From assembly GCF_954871325.1 (NCBI RefSeq), contig NC_088775.1, positions 80,825,561 to 80,889,560 of the forward strand: DNA of 64,000 nucleotides, given 5' to 3'. Positions 49,270 to 60,782 of the stretch are shown here, piece after piece. Made by a program: the position numbers and the translations under genes. How positions within the stretch are numbered: position 1 is the first letter of the stretch; each line of letters opens with the position of its first letter. The notes under the pieces are model-generated. The model was not told the DNA's origin. It was given only the letters and a program-made list of their open reading frames with translations, and did no database searches. This DNA comes from Gordionus sp. m RMFG-2023. Taxonomy: Eukaryota; Nematomorpha; Gordioida; Chordodea; Parachordodidae.

Positions 49270-51860
49270 AATATAAATTATTTATCAAATGTAAAGAAGC
49301 AGAAAAATGCAATGGTGTTTTCTGGGGTTAGATAGTAAAGTCCTGCAAGCAACTCAGCTTCGGGTTAATAAAATTTAGTCAGTTTCACATAGGGTTTAAA
49401 AATACCAAAAAATAGGACTCAAATGAGTTATTATGTTGGTTAAACAAACGATTATTTCCAGCCATTATAAAGAGATTTCCTGGGATTCAAACAAGGACAA
49501 GTAATAAATTTACTCTTGACAATTTTAATTAAAATATTTTCAGACTCAGGGCTAAAAGGAAGGTGTTAATCCCTAAAAATCAATAGATATGACTGAGATA
49601 GGGTTTTAAATTAAAATGGTCCTCGGGTAAAATAAACATGATATTTTTTATTAAACCCCTTCACTGTTAGTGCGAATTTGCGACGAAATATACGAAAATG
49701 AATGTGAAATTTTTATAATTATTGATTTCAGGATAAATGTAATGATATGATGTAATTCATTTTTAAAAACTTGAAAGAAAATGTTGAGAAAACATTGTTA
49801 TTTTTAAAAACTTTCTGTAATTTAACTAAAAACTTTTAATTTATATCTCAAAATACGCGATTATAGACGGGGCACTTGCAGCAATAAAAATTAAAACTTG
49901 CCTGAATGAATTATCATGCATTCAATCAGCAGTTGAATTCGTTCATAAATATGGATAATGCGCTTATTCATCGTGCCCATATAATAACTCAAAATTATCG
50001 ATATATAGCATATCTTTCACTTTATTCCCTGCAACTCAGGGGCGTCGCTAGCCTATACAATCATAGGGGGCTCAACTAAAAAAAAATTTTGGGGGCGAAG
50101 CCCCCATACCTCTAATTTGTCCGCTTTTACTCGGTCTTCGGTCGAATTTTATATTAATATATTTTACTTTTTAAGATATGCTAACTAAACAATTATTCTG
50201 AATTTCATATTTTGTCATTTATTATATTTTGCATACAAAATTAACATATAAATAATTAAAACAATATAAGACATATCTAAAATTAATATTTTCGATGTTT
50301 GATATAAAAAAATTTTGCATCTAAGTGATTAAAAAGGTTAATTAATTCATTCATATGCCTCAATTGATCAAGGTTTTTAAAAACCACATAAGGCTATCAA
50401 ATTCTTAGCAACTTACATTGACAAAAGGTCATGAAACTAATATAACTAACTCTCTGTTACCATTTTAGACAATGTTTTATAGAATGGACTAATAAGAAAA
50501 AATTTATAGGCCTTACCAAATTAACAATTCTTGAAGAAGAGAATATAAACGACCAATCCAAATCATAAAATTATATGGTAATTAGAACTAATCTTAGATG
50601 ACATGATGGAAGCTAGATCAGTAATCGATTGTGAGATATTAAATTTCTAAAATATTATCTACCATATTTAATGATATATAAACGACTACACAGTTGACCA
50701 TTATTGCATATCTAAAATATGCAATCATGTGCTCTCAGTTAGTAATAATCTTAAATTACATAGCCACACAAATAATAGATGCTGGTTAATTTACAGTCAG
50801 CCATAACATTCACGATGGTAACCCATATCAGAATTTATTATGTTAGATAAATTGAAACAAAAACACTAAAAATCTTTAGAAAAAATTATGCAAATATATT
50901 GAAGCCTTGAGTTATTTACACGGCAAGGTAGAAATGAAACATTTTGTAACTATAAAATAAGAACCAGAGTGATATCATGAAAGCAATTAAAATTTTATAT
51001 ATTGTCGCATCATCTCTTGTTGGTTGGTATATTATATCTTAAAATAATAGTAGTTTGAAATTATATATACTTGTATTAAAAATTTAACTCAAAACTGTTT
51101 TTCAAAGAAGAAAAAAATAGCTTTCCTAAAAACACGTAAAAAAAGAGAAGTAAAGATATCTAACATCCATTGTGGGATAAATAATAAGATGTTTAATAAT
51201 AATCATATTTTAAATAAATAGATGGCGTTAAATAGTTGAATGCAAATTGTTACATACATTTATTATCAAAAGCATTGATTGGTAAAATTTTAAAAATATT
51301 AACTGTAATATTTTATATAACTGTCAAATACGTCTGCAAAAGTGACATTTTACCTAATATTTATATATAATAGAGGATTATAAACTATGTTTACTATATA
51401 AAAAATAAATGTTAGGGATAGATACTAAATCGCTAAAAATTTAGAATTTTGTTTTAAGAGAACATCATCCTTTTACCCTGAGTTCGAAAATATTTAAACG
51501 TAAGTTAAATATAAGCTAATAGTTTATTCCTGATCCCAGAAAAATCTAATTTATCTTTTATTAAAAAACAAAATGATTTTTCGTATCGTTGCAAAAGTTG
51601 TATAGCTGGAAATAATTGCATCCAACATAACTCATTTTAATCCTATTTTTGGTATTTCTAAGCCCTAAGTGAACCCGATTAAAAAAAATTTAAGATATGT
51701 TGCTTGCAGAGCTTTACTAAAACGTCATTGCGTTTTGCTGCTTCTATACTTTCAGTAAATAATTTTTATTTGGAATTGGAATAACATTATTCACCTGTTC
51801 CCCGGGTCTAAATCACGAGTCAGGGTTTTACACAACCAACCAATTTATAACACTAGTCCC
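49270..51860. mobile_element. Foldback-type element with long inverted arms
   Basis: The left arm (about 49270-49560) and right arm (about 51455-51790) are inverted copies sharing CTCTGCAAGCAAC/CCTGCAAGCAAC, AAATACCAAAAA and TTTCAGACTCAGGG-like segments. Beyond the right arm the outer end (complement of AGTGTTATAAATTGG with GTGTAAAACCC, to 51860) matches a terminus in the ERK-intron element at 8503. The left outer end is decayed. The centre contains a separate hAT-like terminus at 50040 but no coding sequence. Confidence 0.5.
50040..50110. mobile_element. hAT-like terminus (CAGGGGCGTCGCTAGCC)
   Basis: The block CAGGGGCGTCGCTAGCC followed by GGGGGCTC, an A/T stretch and GGGGGCGAAGCCCCC resembles widespread hAT ends of the CAGTGGCGT type and the terminus at 61322. 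The opposite end was not located. Confidence 0.4.
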
Positions 51861-52044
51861 AAAGCTTCGCAAATATCTGGTTTTGACTGTACTAAGATAT
51901 TTTCTAAGAAACACCGCATTTGAGTTGATTGTATCAATAACTTGAGAATTATTTCTATATTTATTAACAAATTCTTTTTATAAATTTTTCTAAGTTAATG
52001 TCATTCAAATGAATATATGTCATTTTCAAATCTTATCGTAAATT

Positions 52045-52515
52045 ATGCCAATTGATTCGAAAACATTAAATACATTAAAAATCAAATCAGGAGTTGTAAA
52101 GAGGTTTATAAGTAGCTAATAAATTATTTAAGTTATTGGATAGATATGCAAATGATATCAAGATGTATAAATATGAAATTGAAAAGCAATCGCAAAAAAT
52201 AAAAACTATGAAAAGTAATAATGATGATGAGTATGATATAAGAAAACAAGTTTTTATTATTTTTTAATTTATTTTAAGTAAAAATATAGGAAGAAGTTTT
52301 GCAAGAATCGGTATCTATGATATCACGATCTAAATACAATTTTATTAATGCCTATGATGATTTGAACAATATAATGGTATTTTTCTTTAACTTATCTATA
52401 ATATATTTTATATATTTAGTCAAATGTTGACAAAGATACTCAGTCAGAAGAATATATCAATGCAGAAAAAATATTAACTGATTTTTTAATAATTAAAAAT
52501 GAAATAAAATGTTAA
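52045..52515 (+). CDS. TBCA: Tubulin-specific chaperone A (tubulin-folding cofactor A)
   Basis: Small all-helical cytoplasmic protein that captures beta-tubulin released from the CCT chaperonin during alpha/beta dimer assembly. Four exons: 52045-52103, 52144-52249, 52290-52376 and 52420-52515. They encode 115 residues (human TBCA has 108), with GT-AG introns of 40, 40 and 43 nt. Recognisable family segments in order are LKIKSGVVKR, MYKYEIEKQSQKIKTM, DEYDIRKQEEVLQESVSMI, then NAYDDLNNIM and EEYINAEKIL. These line up with the human protein over its length without gaps until the end. The start is the first ATG of exon 1 (MPIDSKTLNTLKIK). No exon exceeds 106 nt, so a simple ORF scan misses the gene. 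It stands alone, about 100 bp upstream of a hAT insertion. No defects are seen. Confidence 0.93.
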
Positions 52516-52615
52516 TCATTTTAGTTATTTGTTTTATGACATAGTATTATAGAATAGATTATTTTATACGATCAATTTTAAATAAATACATCAAGATTCT
52601 TAAAGGGATTCAAAT

Positions 52616-53823
52616 TAGAGGTCTGCAATGGGATGGTTTTTACCTCACAACCTGTCTCCCCATTGTTTAATAAAAATTTAGCCACCCACCCAACCTGCCC
52701 CTAGTTTTGAAAAATATATACACAAATCCATTTGTCTAAAATTCTTTTCCTGTATATCCATATGTTTTTATACCCACCTGCCCATTGTAAAAAAAATTAA
52801 CCTATACTGATCATATAAAATTTAAATATGCCCATTCTTTCAATTAGGCATATAATAATAAAAACATGAGTTTCAGTGCTACACCCATAAAAAAAGTTTT
52901 ATAATTTAAGAAATTAATATTAAGCATAAAAAATAATATTCAATTTGAAATATGGATAAGGAATTTATTTGATCAACTAAAATATTTATGAATATACAAT
53001 TGATATTATTCGTAATTGTAATCCCAAAATAATAATGAATCCACATTTTCTAAGTTAAACATGTTCTTTGGTCAAAAACATTTAAGCTAATGCTGGAATT
53101 GTTAATATTTTTCTAATCCTAAAATAATAATGAATGTACATTTTCTAAGTTAAACATGTTATTTATTCTAAAACATTTCATCTAATGCAAGAATTGTTAA
53201 TATTCTAGCTATTGAAGATTTGGTAAATCTTTTTCTTGTCATTTCCACCAAAGTATGATATCCATTTGATGTATATCCTCTTGTGTAAGATCTTTAAATA
53301 AAAAGTAAAACCAATAATAATAATTTAAAAAAGTAATTTGCTAAATTATACAAAACCATTTTAAGATTTAAGTTCTTTGCTATGCCATTAGGTACAGTGC
53401 CTTTAGTCTCCTCTGTAGCAACCTCATCCTCGTCTGTTGTAGTTTAATTTTGATGTGGTTGTTATCTATTTCATATATTGCATTTATAATTTAATACCCT
53501 TTAATTGAATTCTTTGAAATAGGTAAAATAAGGTTTAAACCCATGTTGTAATATTTTCTAGACATAAAATATTTTTTTTACTTCATTAATTTCTTCTGAT
53601 AACAACCTCAGTTATCAGAACTTTGGTATTAAAAATATTGAAATTTTATGGAGCATATTTATTTTAATTTTTGATTAAATGATTTCAAATAACAAATCTT
53701 TGAAAATAACCCACATGCCCATTACTTAAATTTTTTATAACTAACCAATAATTAAATTTTTTAACCCGCCTACCCACTTAGATGGTTGGATGGGCAAAAA
53801 AATTAGCCCATTGAAGACCTCTA
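52616..53823. mobile_element. hAT element, TAGAGGTCTGCAATG family, copy 2
   Basis: A 1208-bp element with left end TAGAGGTCTGCAATGGGATGG and right end complementary to TAGAGGTCTTCAATGGG. The flanks ATTCAAAT and ATTCAAGT match at 7/8. ACCCACCCAACCTGCCCC-type subterminal motifs occur at both ends. A Glu/Thr-rich minus-strand stretch near 53380-53440 may be a transposase remnant. It lies just downstream of the TBCA stop and may supply part of its 3' UTR. Confidence 0.78.
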
Positions 53824-53929
53824 ATTCAAGTAATAATAACGGTTCAGGTTCTGTTCTTAAAAAATATATCGATTCGCTTTGAAGTTCGAACCTCCAAAAC
53901 GGAAAAAGGTACATATTAAATAAAAATAA

Positions 53930-55040
53930 TATGGATTATTGTTTAGCTAATCAATATGATTTAGAAAATGTTTATTCTTAATTTTTCAAAAAATCTGATA
54001 AATTAGTTTTAAAAAACTTTTTCCCCATAACTAAATATAAAAGAATCCTCACTAATAATGGGCTATTGTAAAAAAAAGTAAACATGTTTAACTCTTTAAT
54101 GTGATTCAGAAAATATTGAAATTAATTTTAAAAATTATTTTTCAATTATTGGTATTTAAAAACACTATTTTTTTGACTAAACTAATCCCCTATTAAATGG
54201 CTCTAATTAAAAAAATAATATATATAGAATTATTAAGAAGAGGATTAAGAAAATGTCAATATTAACTTTTCTAAAATATCGAACCAATTTATTCTTTTTT
54301 TACTAAACTAAGTATCCCTTATTAGACGCACGTTTTTTACAAAATTATTCGTTTATCTTAAATATGATTCAGAAAATGTTGTTTTTTAAAATTTTAATTA
54401 AATCTGATAAATTAGTTTTAAAAAAACATTTTTTTTCGTCACTAAACTAAAAATCCCCTATTAAAGAAGAGTACTTTTAATATAATTATTATAGAATATT
54501 GTTTAGCTTACAATATAATTTACAAAATTATATTTTTAATTTTTTTTAAAAACGGGTAAAATATTCAAAATACATTTATTTTTATCGAAAAATCACTATT
54601 TTGGGTGTAACTAAAATATAAATCCATAAAAAGGCTCTAATTTAAAATATAAATATAAAATCATGTTTATTTCTTCGGGGGGATTTAGAAAAATTTTTTT
54701 AAATATCCTAAAGAAATTTTTTTGACCCAATTACGCATCCTCTATTATAGAAGTTCAAATTTATTAAAATTAATATAGAATCGTGTTTGCTTATTAAGAT
54801 GACATAAAATATGATATTTTTAATTAAAAATAAACTGGAAAAAAATATCAAAAAACACTTTTTTAATGATTAAAAAGCTAATTCCTATGCATTCTCGATA
54901 ATTATGCGTTATTATTAATAAATTCATGCAGAATTATGTATAGCTCTTTAAAAGGAATCAAAATGTTAATATTAATTTTTAATAAATTTATCAAATTAGT
55001 GGGATATATAAAAAATAATTCCTTTTCTTGATTAAACTAC
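53930..55040. repeat. Degenerate tandem array, about eight units of about 120-170 bp
   Basis: Units recur with the anchors GATTCAGAAAATGTT (variants near 53961, 54103, 54243, 54363, 54511, 54681, 54802 and 54957), CTAAACTAA..TCCCCTATTA and a T/A-rich segment containing TAAATTAGTTTTAAAAAA. Strong divergence between units suggests an old satellite-like array. No coding potential is seen. Confidence 0.65.
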
Positions 55041-55637
55041 GAATCGTGGGTCAAAAAACGTCATTTTATGGAGGAATGATGCGATAAGTCTATGATATTG
55101 GATTATTGAAGTATATGTCATCAAATTATACATCTTTAGATTGGGCCCTTTCAAAAAAATGAAGGATTTTTTTACAATGAAATATAAAGATTCTAAATTG
55201 CTTGTATAAATAAAATTCTAAATTATTTGAATAAAAAATTTGAAGTTTAGGACTTTCCCTTATATAAGATCGGCACTGATATAGGTGATTTTTGAAAAAA
55301 ATTAGACTGGACTGACATTTAAAATCAATCTAATTCGATTTTTTAAAAGAAAAAAATAATCATGTGGCAAATTATTTTTGATTTGAAAAATTTTTGATTT
55401 TTATTGTATTTTTATAAGAATATGTGAAAAATAAACTTTTTTTTCAGATACACCTGAAGATTAAATTTATAAAATTAACTTTCTTATAAGATAAAATGAC
55501 TGTAATATAAAAATTTGCACTCCCAAAAATTTTTTTTATCCCAAAGTCAATCATTCAATGTTTTCCTTTTCAATTCATATTTAGTTATCATAAATTTGTT
55601 TATTTAACACTAATATGAAGGATTCATGGTTTTCATA
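55041..55637. other. AT-rich spacer
   Basis: No recognised feature. Confidence 0.3.
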
Positions 55638-55840
55638 AGGCCGAGCCTACATTTTTTGTTAAAAAAATCCAGGACATGCCCGAAATTTTTTTTTAATTTC
55701 CGGGCCGGGCCGATTATTTTAAATTGCCATTATTATATATAATTTAAAAAAATATATATTTTAAAAATGGGCTTGGTCGGGCCGAATTTATTTTTATTTA
55801 AATCCGGGCCGGTCCGTATAAATGGTATCTAAGCAAGTCT
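55638..55840. mobile_element. Small GC-ended palindromic MITE (GGGCCGGGCC type)
   Basis: A block of about 200 bp with AAGGCCGAGCC and CCGGGCCGGGCCG on the left and TCGGGCCGAAT and CCGGGCCGGTCCG on the right, around an AT-rich centre. The inverted layout and GGCCGGGCC motifs recall the hAT ends at 32231-33437. No target duplication was identified. Confidence 0.5.
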
Positions 55841-55879
55841 TGATTATTATGATTTTTAATATTTATATATAAAAATATG

Positions 55880-56463
55880 TCAAAAAATAAATTTCAAAAT
55901 CAAGAAATTCAATCTTTCTATTGGTTGCCCTGTTTTTAAATTTGATGTATATTCTGATATTTCTATTACTTTTTTAAAAAGTAAATTTCTTTTATAAATG
56001 ACGAAAAATTGATTTTTTTTACAATAATTGTTATTTTTTTCTTCAAAATTAATAAATTTATTTATATTTTTAATGGACACAGCCTTAAAAAAAATCCCAT
56101 CTATGTTTTTATAAATATTTAAAAAATACATTTTTTTCTTTAATGAAAATCGAATAATTTTTACCTGACAACCCTTATTATATATATAATATACATATAA
56201 AAAATTAACAAAATAAACCTTAATAAAATAAGTAAGGAAAAAGACACTAAAAGCAAACAATTAAGGTAATATATTTCTTTTAAATATTTATACTGGCTCT
56301 TTGGGAATGATGTTTTGTCTATGGTTATAGCGAAAATTAATTGACAGCAATGCCAAGGATAAGGATGCCCCATTTTGTGTTTGAAAGTGGCTGGTAAAGG
56401 AGGATTATTATGGATCCGAGATCTCCACAAAGCGAATGTCTCGGAGTTAGACGAAACATCCAT
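55880..56463 (-). other. Two overlapping open frames of unknown nature
   Basis: The minus frame from an ATG at 56463 encodes 100 residues: an unusual Pro/His-containing N-terminus (including NNPPLPATFKHKMGHPYPWH), then a hydrophobic stretch that could span a membrane once or twice. A second minus frame (55880-56260) overlaps it and is Lys/Asn/Ile-rich. The upstream portion (56320-56463) is notably less AT-rich than its surroundings. No family is recognised; it could be a host first exon or a transposon remnant. Confidence 0.2.
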
Positions 56464-56786
56464 GATATCGTGGGCATTAACAATAGGTTTGGTTAATTAC
56501 AGCTTGAGATAAAAGTTGTTAAGGTTAAAAGAGGGAGCTTTGAGGGGCTCAAACAATTTTCAAACCTTAAGATATAGATTTCTTTAACAAGTGACTTGAT
56601 TCTAAATTCGTAAATGTTTATTTAAAAACGGTGGTAGTCCGGAGAGCAAACAAAGTATGGTGTAAAAATGTTTTCAACGATTTATGAGAGGAAAGTGGGA
56701 GCAAGATATCACCAAACTTGCAAAGAGTTGAATGTGAAAACTACTTTTTTGCTTCCAACTGGGGACTTTAATTACATTAGTTGATC

Positions 56787-57080
56787 TTCATTAATGATAT
56801 AATAATAGCAGGTGTTAAGTTTGCAACAGTTTCGTTGGGTGAATGCAGATTTGCTTTGATTGAGAATCAATCGCTTTATTTATCTCAATGGATATATACC
56901 AGGAAAAAGAGGGCCTGAGGCATTGAAGATATCGTGATTTCGTGGCAAAATAAAATTGATCAAAATAACCCTAAATCCCTTTTATGGAAAGAATATAAGA
57001 ATCAAATTATGTGGAAAGATATTGATGAAAAGAGTGAAAAAATCTGCTATATCTGTGGAAAAGAGTGCTCAAGAAATTAA
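56787..57080 (+). pseudogene. Unassigned coding-like remnant interrupted at the piggyBac insertion site
   Basis: The frame includes KFATVSLGECRFALIENQSL, then after one in-frame TGA continues with SWQNKIDQNNPK and ends CYICGKECSRN at the TTAA that marks the piggyBac left end. The two CxxC pairs suggest a zinc-binding site. The frame runs into TAA exactly at the target site; sequence after the right end (59018 on) also looks coding-like in the same phase for about 25 codons. Family unknown. Confidence 0.3.
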
Positions 57081-57221
57081 CTCTTTCGCGCCCATGGATA
57101 ACTTTTGGAATTAATTTTTCAATATTTTATGCATTAAAATGACCACTAATAACGTTTGAAATCATATTTTTAATTTGTAATATTTGCTGTTTCGTATTTT
57201 ATCATTAACTTGCTTTTTTCA

Positions 57222-57413
57222 ACAAGTACGTGCGGCTTGCCGACAAATGTGGAGGGCTCTTCATATCTTTACTTTTACACCCAAATTAAATTTTTCTAAT
57301 TAGATGGAAATGAGATAAACCTAGCATAGCTCTGTTGAACTTTCAAGGCTAGAGGGCAAAAGCGATATATATCACGTATTATATCATTATAGTTATAAAA
57401 ATAAATTTTTCAT
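57222..57413 (+). repeat. Dispersed structured repeat, copy 2
   Basis: Matches the copy at 48041-48228 over its length with scattered substitutions and small indels. The CTAGC...GGCTAG pairing in this copy replaces CTAGCGT...ACGTTAG of copy 1, so base changes on both sides keep the stem. It lies inside the piggyBac element. Confidence 0.6.
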
Positions 57414-57735
57414 GCCAAAATTTTAATTCATATTTCTGGTTATCAAATCTTGCTAAAAATATAAGTAAACATTTTAGGTGCTGCAAATTAAGCATAATGC
57501 CATTTGTCATCAATGGTCATTTCTTATGCAATAAAATATATTTTATCAATAAATGGAAATTTTAGGCAAATTATTTTAGATATTAAGATTTAAGGTTATA
57601 GAAACGGGAAGGGGTGGGATAAATAGATTAGATTTATATAATACTTACATATACTGATTATCAATATCTATTAGTGGTTTTTTTGTATATAGGGAGAGAT
57701 TCTAATAAACATTAAAATAAATAACATGATCGAGA

Positions 57736-58785
57736 TATGACTACACTTATCTCCGAGGGTGATATATCTGAGGCTGAAACCTAGGGCTCAGACAAAGAAA
57801 ATTATTATCCTTTGCTGGCAGATGATTTGCCGACATCATCTTATATTACAAATGAACTAGGTCTTGAATTGGAGGATATAATCAAAGATATTACTATAAC
57901 TAAAATAAAAAATAACTCTTTTTGGTCTAAGAAAGGCATAGGAAACATAGTTTATTCCTATATTAGAAATATCTAAACAGGATTTAACTCCTATATCCTA
58001 TTTTCATAAATTAATTTTGTAACGGAAATAAATATATTCTTTCCAATGTTGTGGTAAATCTATAAATAAAGATAGCGATGAAATTGAAAAATTTATTGGG
58101 ATACGGAAGATAAAAGATACAACAAATTATTCAAAATTCAACCATTCATATTCCAACTAAAAAAAATTCATTTGAAGAGAAGCTAGCTATAGACGAATTC
58201 ATAATTCCCTTCAAGGGACGTTCTATATTACGACAATACATTAAGTCGAAGCCCAATAAATGGGGGATAAAAGCATTACCGTGGTTTTCCAGGATTATGT
58301 ATGATTTTAAAATATACTAGGGAAAGTCAACTAATATCATAAAATCATGTTTAAATACTAGTGGGGCTGGGGATATCATTCTTAGCCTGTTGGAAATGAT
58401 ACCTTCAAATAAAAACCACAAATTATATATGGATAATTTTTACTCTTCATACCAATTATATTTGATTCTTAAAAAAAGGGATATTTATCCGGAACGGTAA
58501 GATCAAATAACTTATCAGGGTGCACACATAAAAATGTTAAGGCCTTAAAAAAAGAGGAAGAGGCATTATAGATTACAAGAGCAAAAAGAATGGTATTATT
58601 ATCTGCAAGTGGCATGACAACAAAACCGTTTTCCAGTGTAGTTGTAAAAAGAAGAAAAGCTATCAATATTACCCCCAGATTGGATATAAGATATGACCAA
58701 GTAATTCATTTCCCAATGCCTGTAACTATTAAGCAAAGGTGCAAGCATTTCGTAGAAGCCTATTCAAGAATGATTTGCTAAAAAT
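57736..58785 (+). pseudogene. piggyBac transposase, broken
   Basis: Recognisable segments in order: LAIDEFIIPFKGRSILRQYI followed by KPNKWG (about 58185-58265), containing the first catalytic Asp; LYMDNFYSSYQL (about 58425-58455), containing the second; and a TVRSNNLSGC segment (about 58495-58530), all characteristic of piggyBac. A C-terminal piece with ITPRLDIRYDQVIHF-like sequence lies near 58590-58781. The pieces lie in different frames with several stops and frameshifts, so no active enzyme is encoded. The short minus ORF 58469-58666 is a shadow. Confidence 0.85.
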
Positions 58786-59021
58786 GTAATATTTATTTAT
58801 AATTAAATAATAAAAAAATTGTTATTTGTCATTTCATATGAAATAAAATATTTTTTAAATTGCATTTTGCCCATTGATGACAATTAGAATCATTGAATAT
58901 CTTTTGATAGAAATACTCAAAATAAGTTTTTTTGATGAAAACGTGTTATTTAGTTTATAATAAATATATCTTAAAAAAAAAATTTTCATCGAGGAAAAAA
59001 AGTAAGGTGGGAAAGGTTTAA

Positions 59022-60130
59022 GAAAGAATATCTGGAGATAGAATATTAAAAGCATTTGCAAAATCTATCTTAATCAAGGTTTCATTTGTAAGAATATTTT
59101 TTAAAAATGGGTAAACCAAGCAACACAACCTCCCATACCAAGTTAAAACAGACTCAAAATGAGAAATGCATCATGTTTTATTTTTGCAAAAATCATTTTG
59201 GGAACAAAATCCCAAAGATTGAGCCTATAGAAATTGAACTGATTTCATTCTTAAATACATTTTTTTTTTTAAATCCAAGAGATTGAAATAAAAATAATAA
59301 TATTAACAGGTAATTTTCTAATTAAATTTGAATTGCTGTCATATTAGTTTTATAAAATATTTTATATATTTAACAGTGAAAAAAAAATCAAATAAGACAG
59401 CCTTAGTTTATGCCTATCATATTTTCTATTGAGGGATCCAACCGCAAACCCCCTTTTAGCCAAGATATCAATTATGAAAATATAATAAAGCAATATAAAC
59501 AGCCCCCCAACCCCCCCCCCCCCCAAAAAAAATTTTTTTTATTCAATAATCATTAATTAAAGTTTAACATTATTTGAGTTTACTTCATTTTAAAAGAAAA
59601 TTATATGATGTAATCAAGCTTTTTAGCCCCCAGAAGTCAGTGAAGTAAGAAATCCCCCATTATTTTTTTTAAAAAATATGGTTATTATAATTCATTTTGT
59701 TTACTTATATTCATATATGAGATATTACAGATTTTAGGTTTAGGGCAAGTATAAATTTGATATCTATGATTGGTGAATATCAACTTAATTATCTCCCAAC
59801 CAATATCAACTAGATATCTATCAGTGTTTATAAACTGAATAGATGATGATCAGACATCTACAAAATCAAAATGGTCTTTAGATTTATATATCAATATACA
59901 TGAATAATGATGGCATATTATAGTAATGTTTCTACAGAGGCTTTATTCCTATGTTTTCATGTGTTTTAAGTATTTAAAAATATAATTTCTTTCATAATCT
60001 AAAGAATAGACTTCATAGACTATTGTTAGAATATTAGATAAACTTTTATTTGTAGAATTTATAAAATTATCATGAATGATTAATTATACAGATTGTAAAG
60101 CATCAAATATAATGGGTTTAAATAGAAAAT
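59022..60130. other. Spacer between piggyBac element and TMEM256
   Basis: AT-rich, with a run of C residues (about 59504-59525) followed by A9T8, resembling the C-run/A-T block at a hAT end at 61360 and possibly a decayed terminus. The final 100-200 bases should contain the TMEM256 3' UTR. No ORF is supportable. Confidence 0.35.
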
Positions 60131-60782
60131 TTAACATAATGCAAATGAGAGCCAACCAAGTGTAGTCAGCATTGCCCCAATTGGCGTTATCATAGACCGA
60201 GTTTGAGATTTTGTTAATGTGTAATAATAACAGCTCCCAGAGAATCCAATCATGCCTAAAACTAATAGAGTTCCAGTCTAATGTACATATATTCAACATT
60301 GGATGACTAAAGATTAATTACTATTAAAGGTTTTCGTGACAAAGGAACTATCATTAATGATAAAGAACTGTAGAAATGAAACTTATTTGCAGTATCATAT
60401 ATCTATAAAAATTGTTAAAAATTATTTATAATCTTATTAGCCACTTGTTTTAAATCATCGCTAATTGCTTCATTGTGTATTTCTAAATTTATTAGCAATA
60501 AATTAAGAATATAATATATTTACTATGTGCCCCATATGCTGCTAATACATGTGCCAAAGCTCCTGATACAGCCCCTATAACCAAAAAGGTATGGCTAGGA
60601 GAACCAAAATAGTGTGTTTGGGCAGGAGATATAACAATTTTAGAAGGTGATTTCGCAAAATAGCCAAGACTTAGATAATGGAAAGGGTTATTATAGAGAC
60701 TCTTGATATAATTTTGAAAATTCATATTTTTAATTTTATACCACAAGGGAAATTTCTCATTTTTATTTGTGGTGCACTGCAT
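60131..60782 (-). CDS. TMEM256: TMEM256 homologue (DUF423 small membrane protein)
   Basis: Small multipass membrane protein of the DUF423/TMEM256 family; its molecular function is not established. Four exons on the minus strand: 60524-60782, 60445-60482, 60322-60402 and 60131-60277. They encode 174 residues, with GT-AG introns of 41, 42 and 44 nt and matching phases. Family landmarks in order: LVIGAVSGALAHVLAAYGAH (first helix), the DTANKFHFYSSLSLMIVPLS segment (human has DKANKHHFLHSLALLGVP), SRKPLI, then GTLLVLGMIGFSGSCYYYTL, ending MITPIGAMLTTLGWLSFALC. Human TMEM256 has about 113 residues; the extra length is an N-terminal extension of about 60 residues, basic and aromatic, possibly a targeting signal. 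An internal Met (MNFQNY) is an alternative start. The long frame at 60084-60299 is in the wrong frame for exon 4. Confidence 0.92.

Larger units (their letters stand above)
57081..59017 (+). mobile_element. piggyBac transposon, decayed, with TTAA ends
   Basis: A 1937-bp element flanked by TTAA at 57077-57080 and 59018-59021, the hallmark target of piggyBac. The ends are CTCTTTCGCGCCCATGGATAAC on the left and the complement of ACCTTTCCCACC on the right. Subterminal inverted copies of TTGTCATCAATGG lie near 57506 and 58870. The transposase remnant is inside. A dispersed repeat (57222-57413) sits between the left end and the transposase. Confidence 0.8.

Noticed and set aside
60084-60299. 71-codon minus ORF overlapping TMEM256 exon 4
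   Set aside because: The conserved exon 4 protein is in a different frame entered through an AG acceptor at 60278-60279; this longer frame is incidental.
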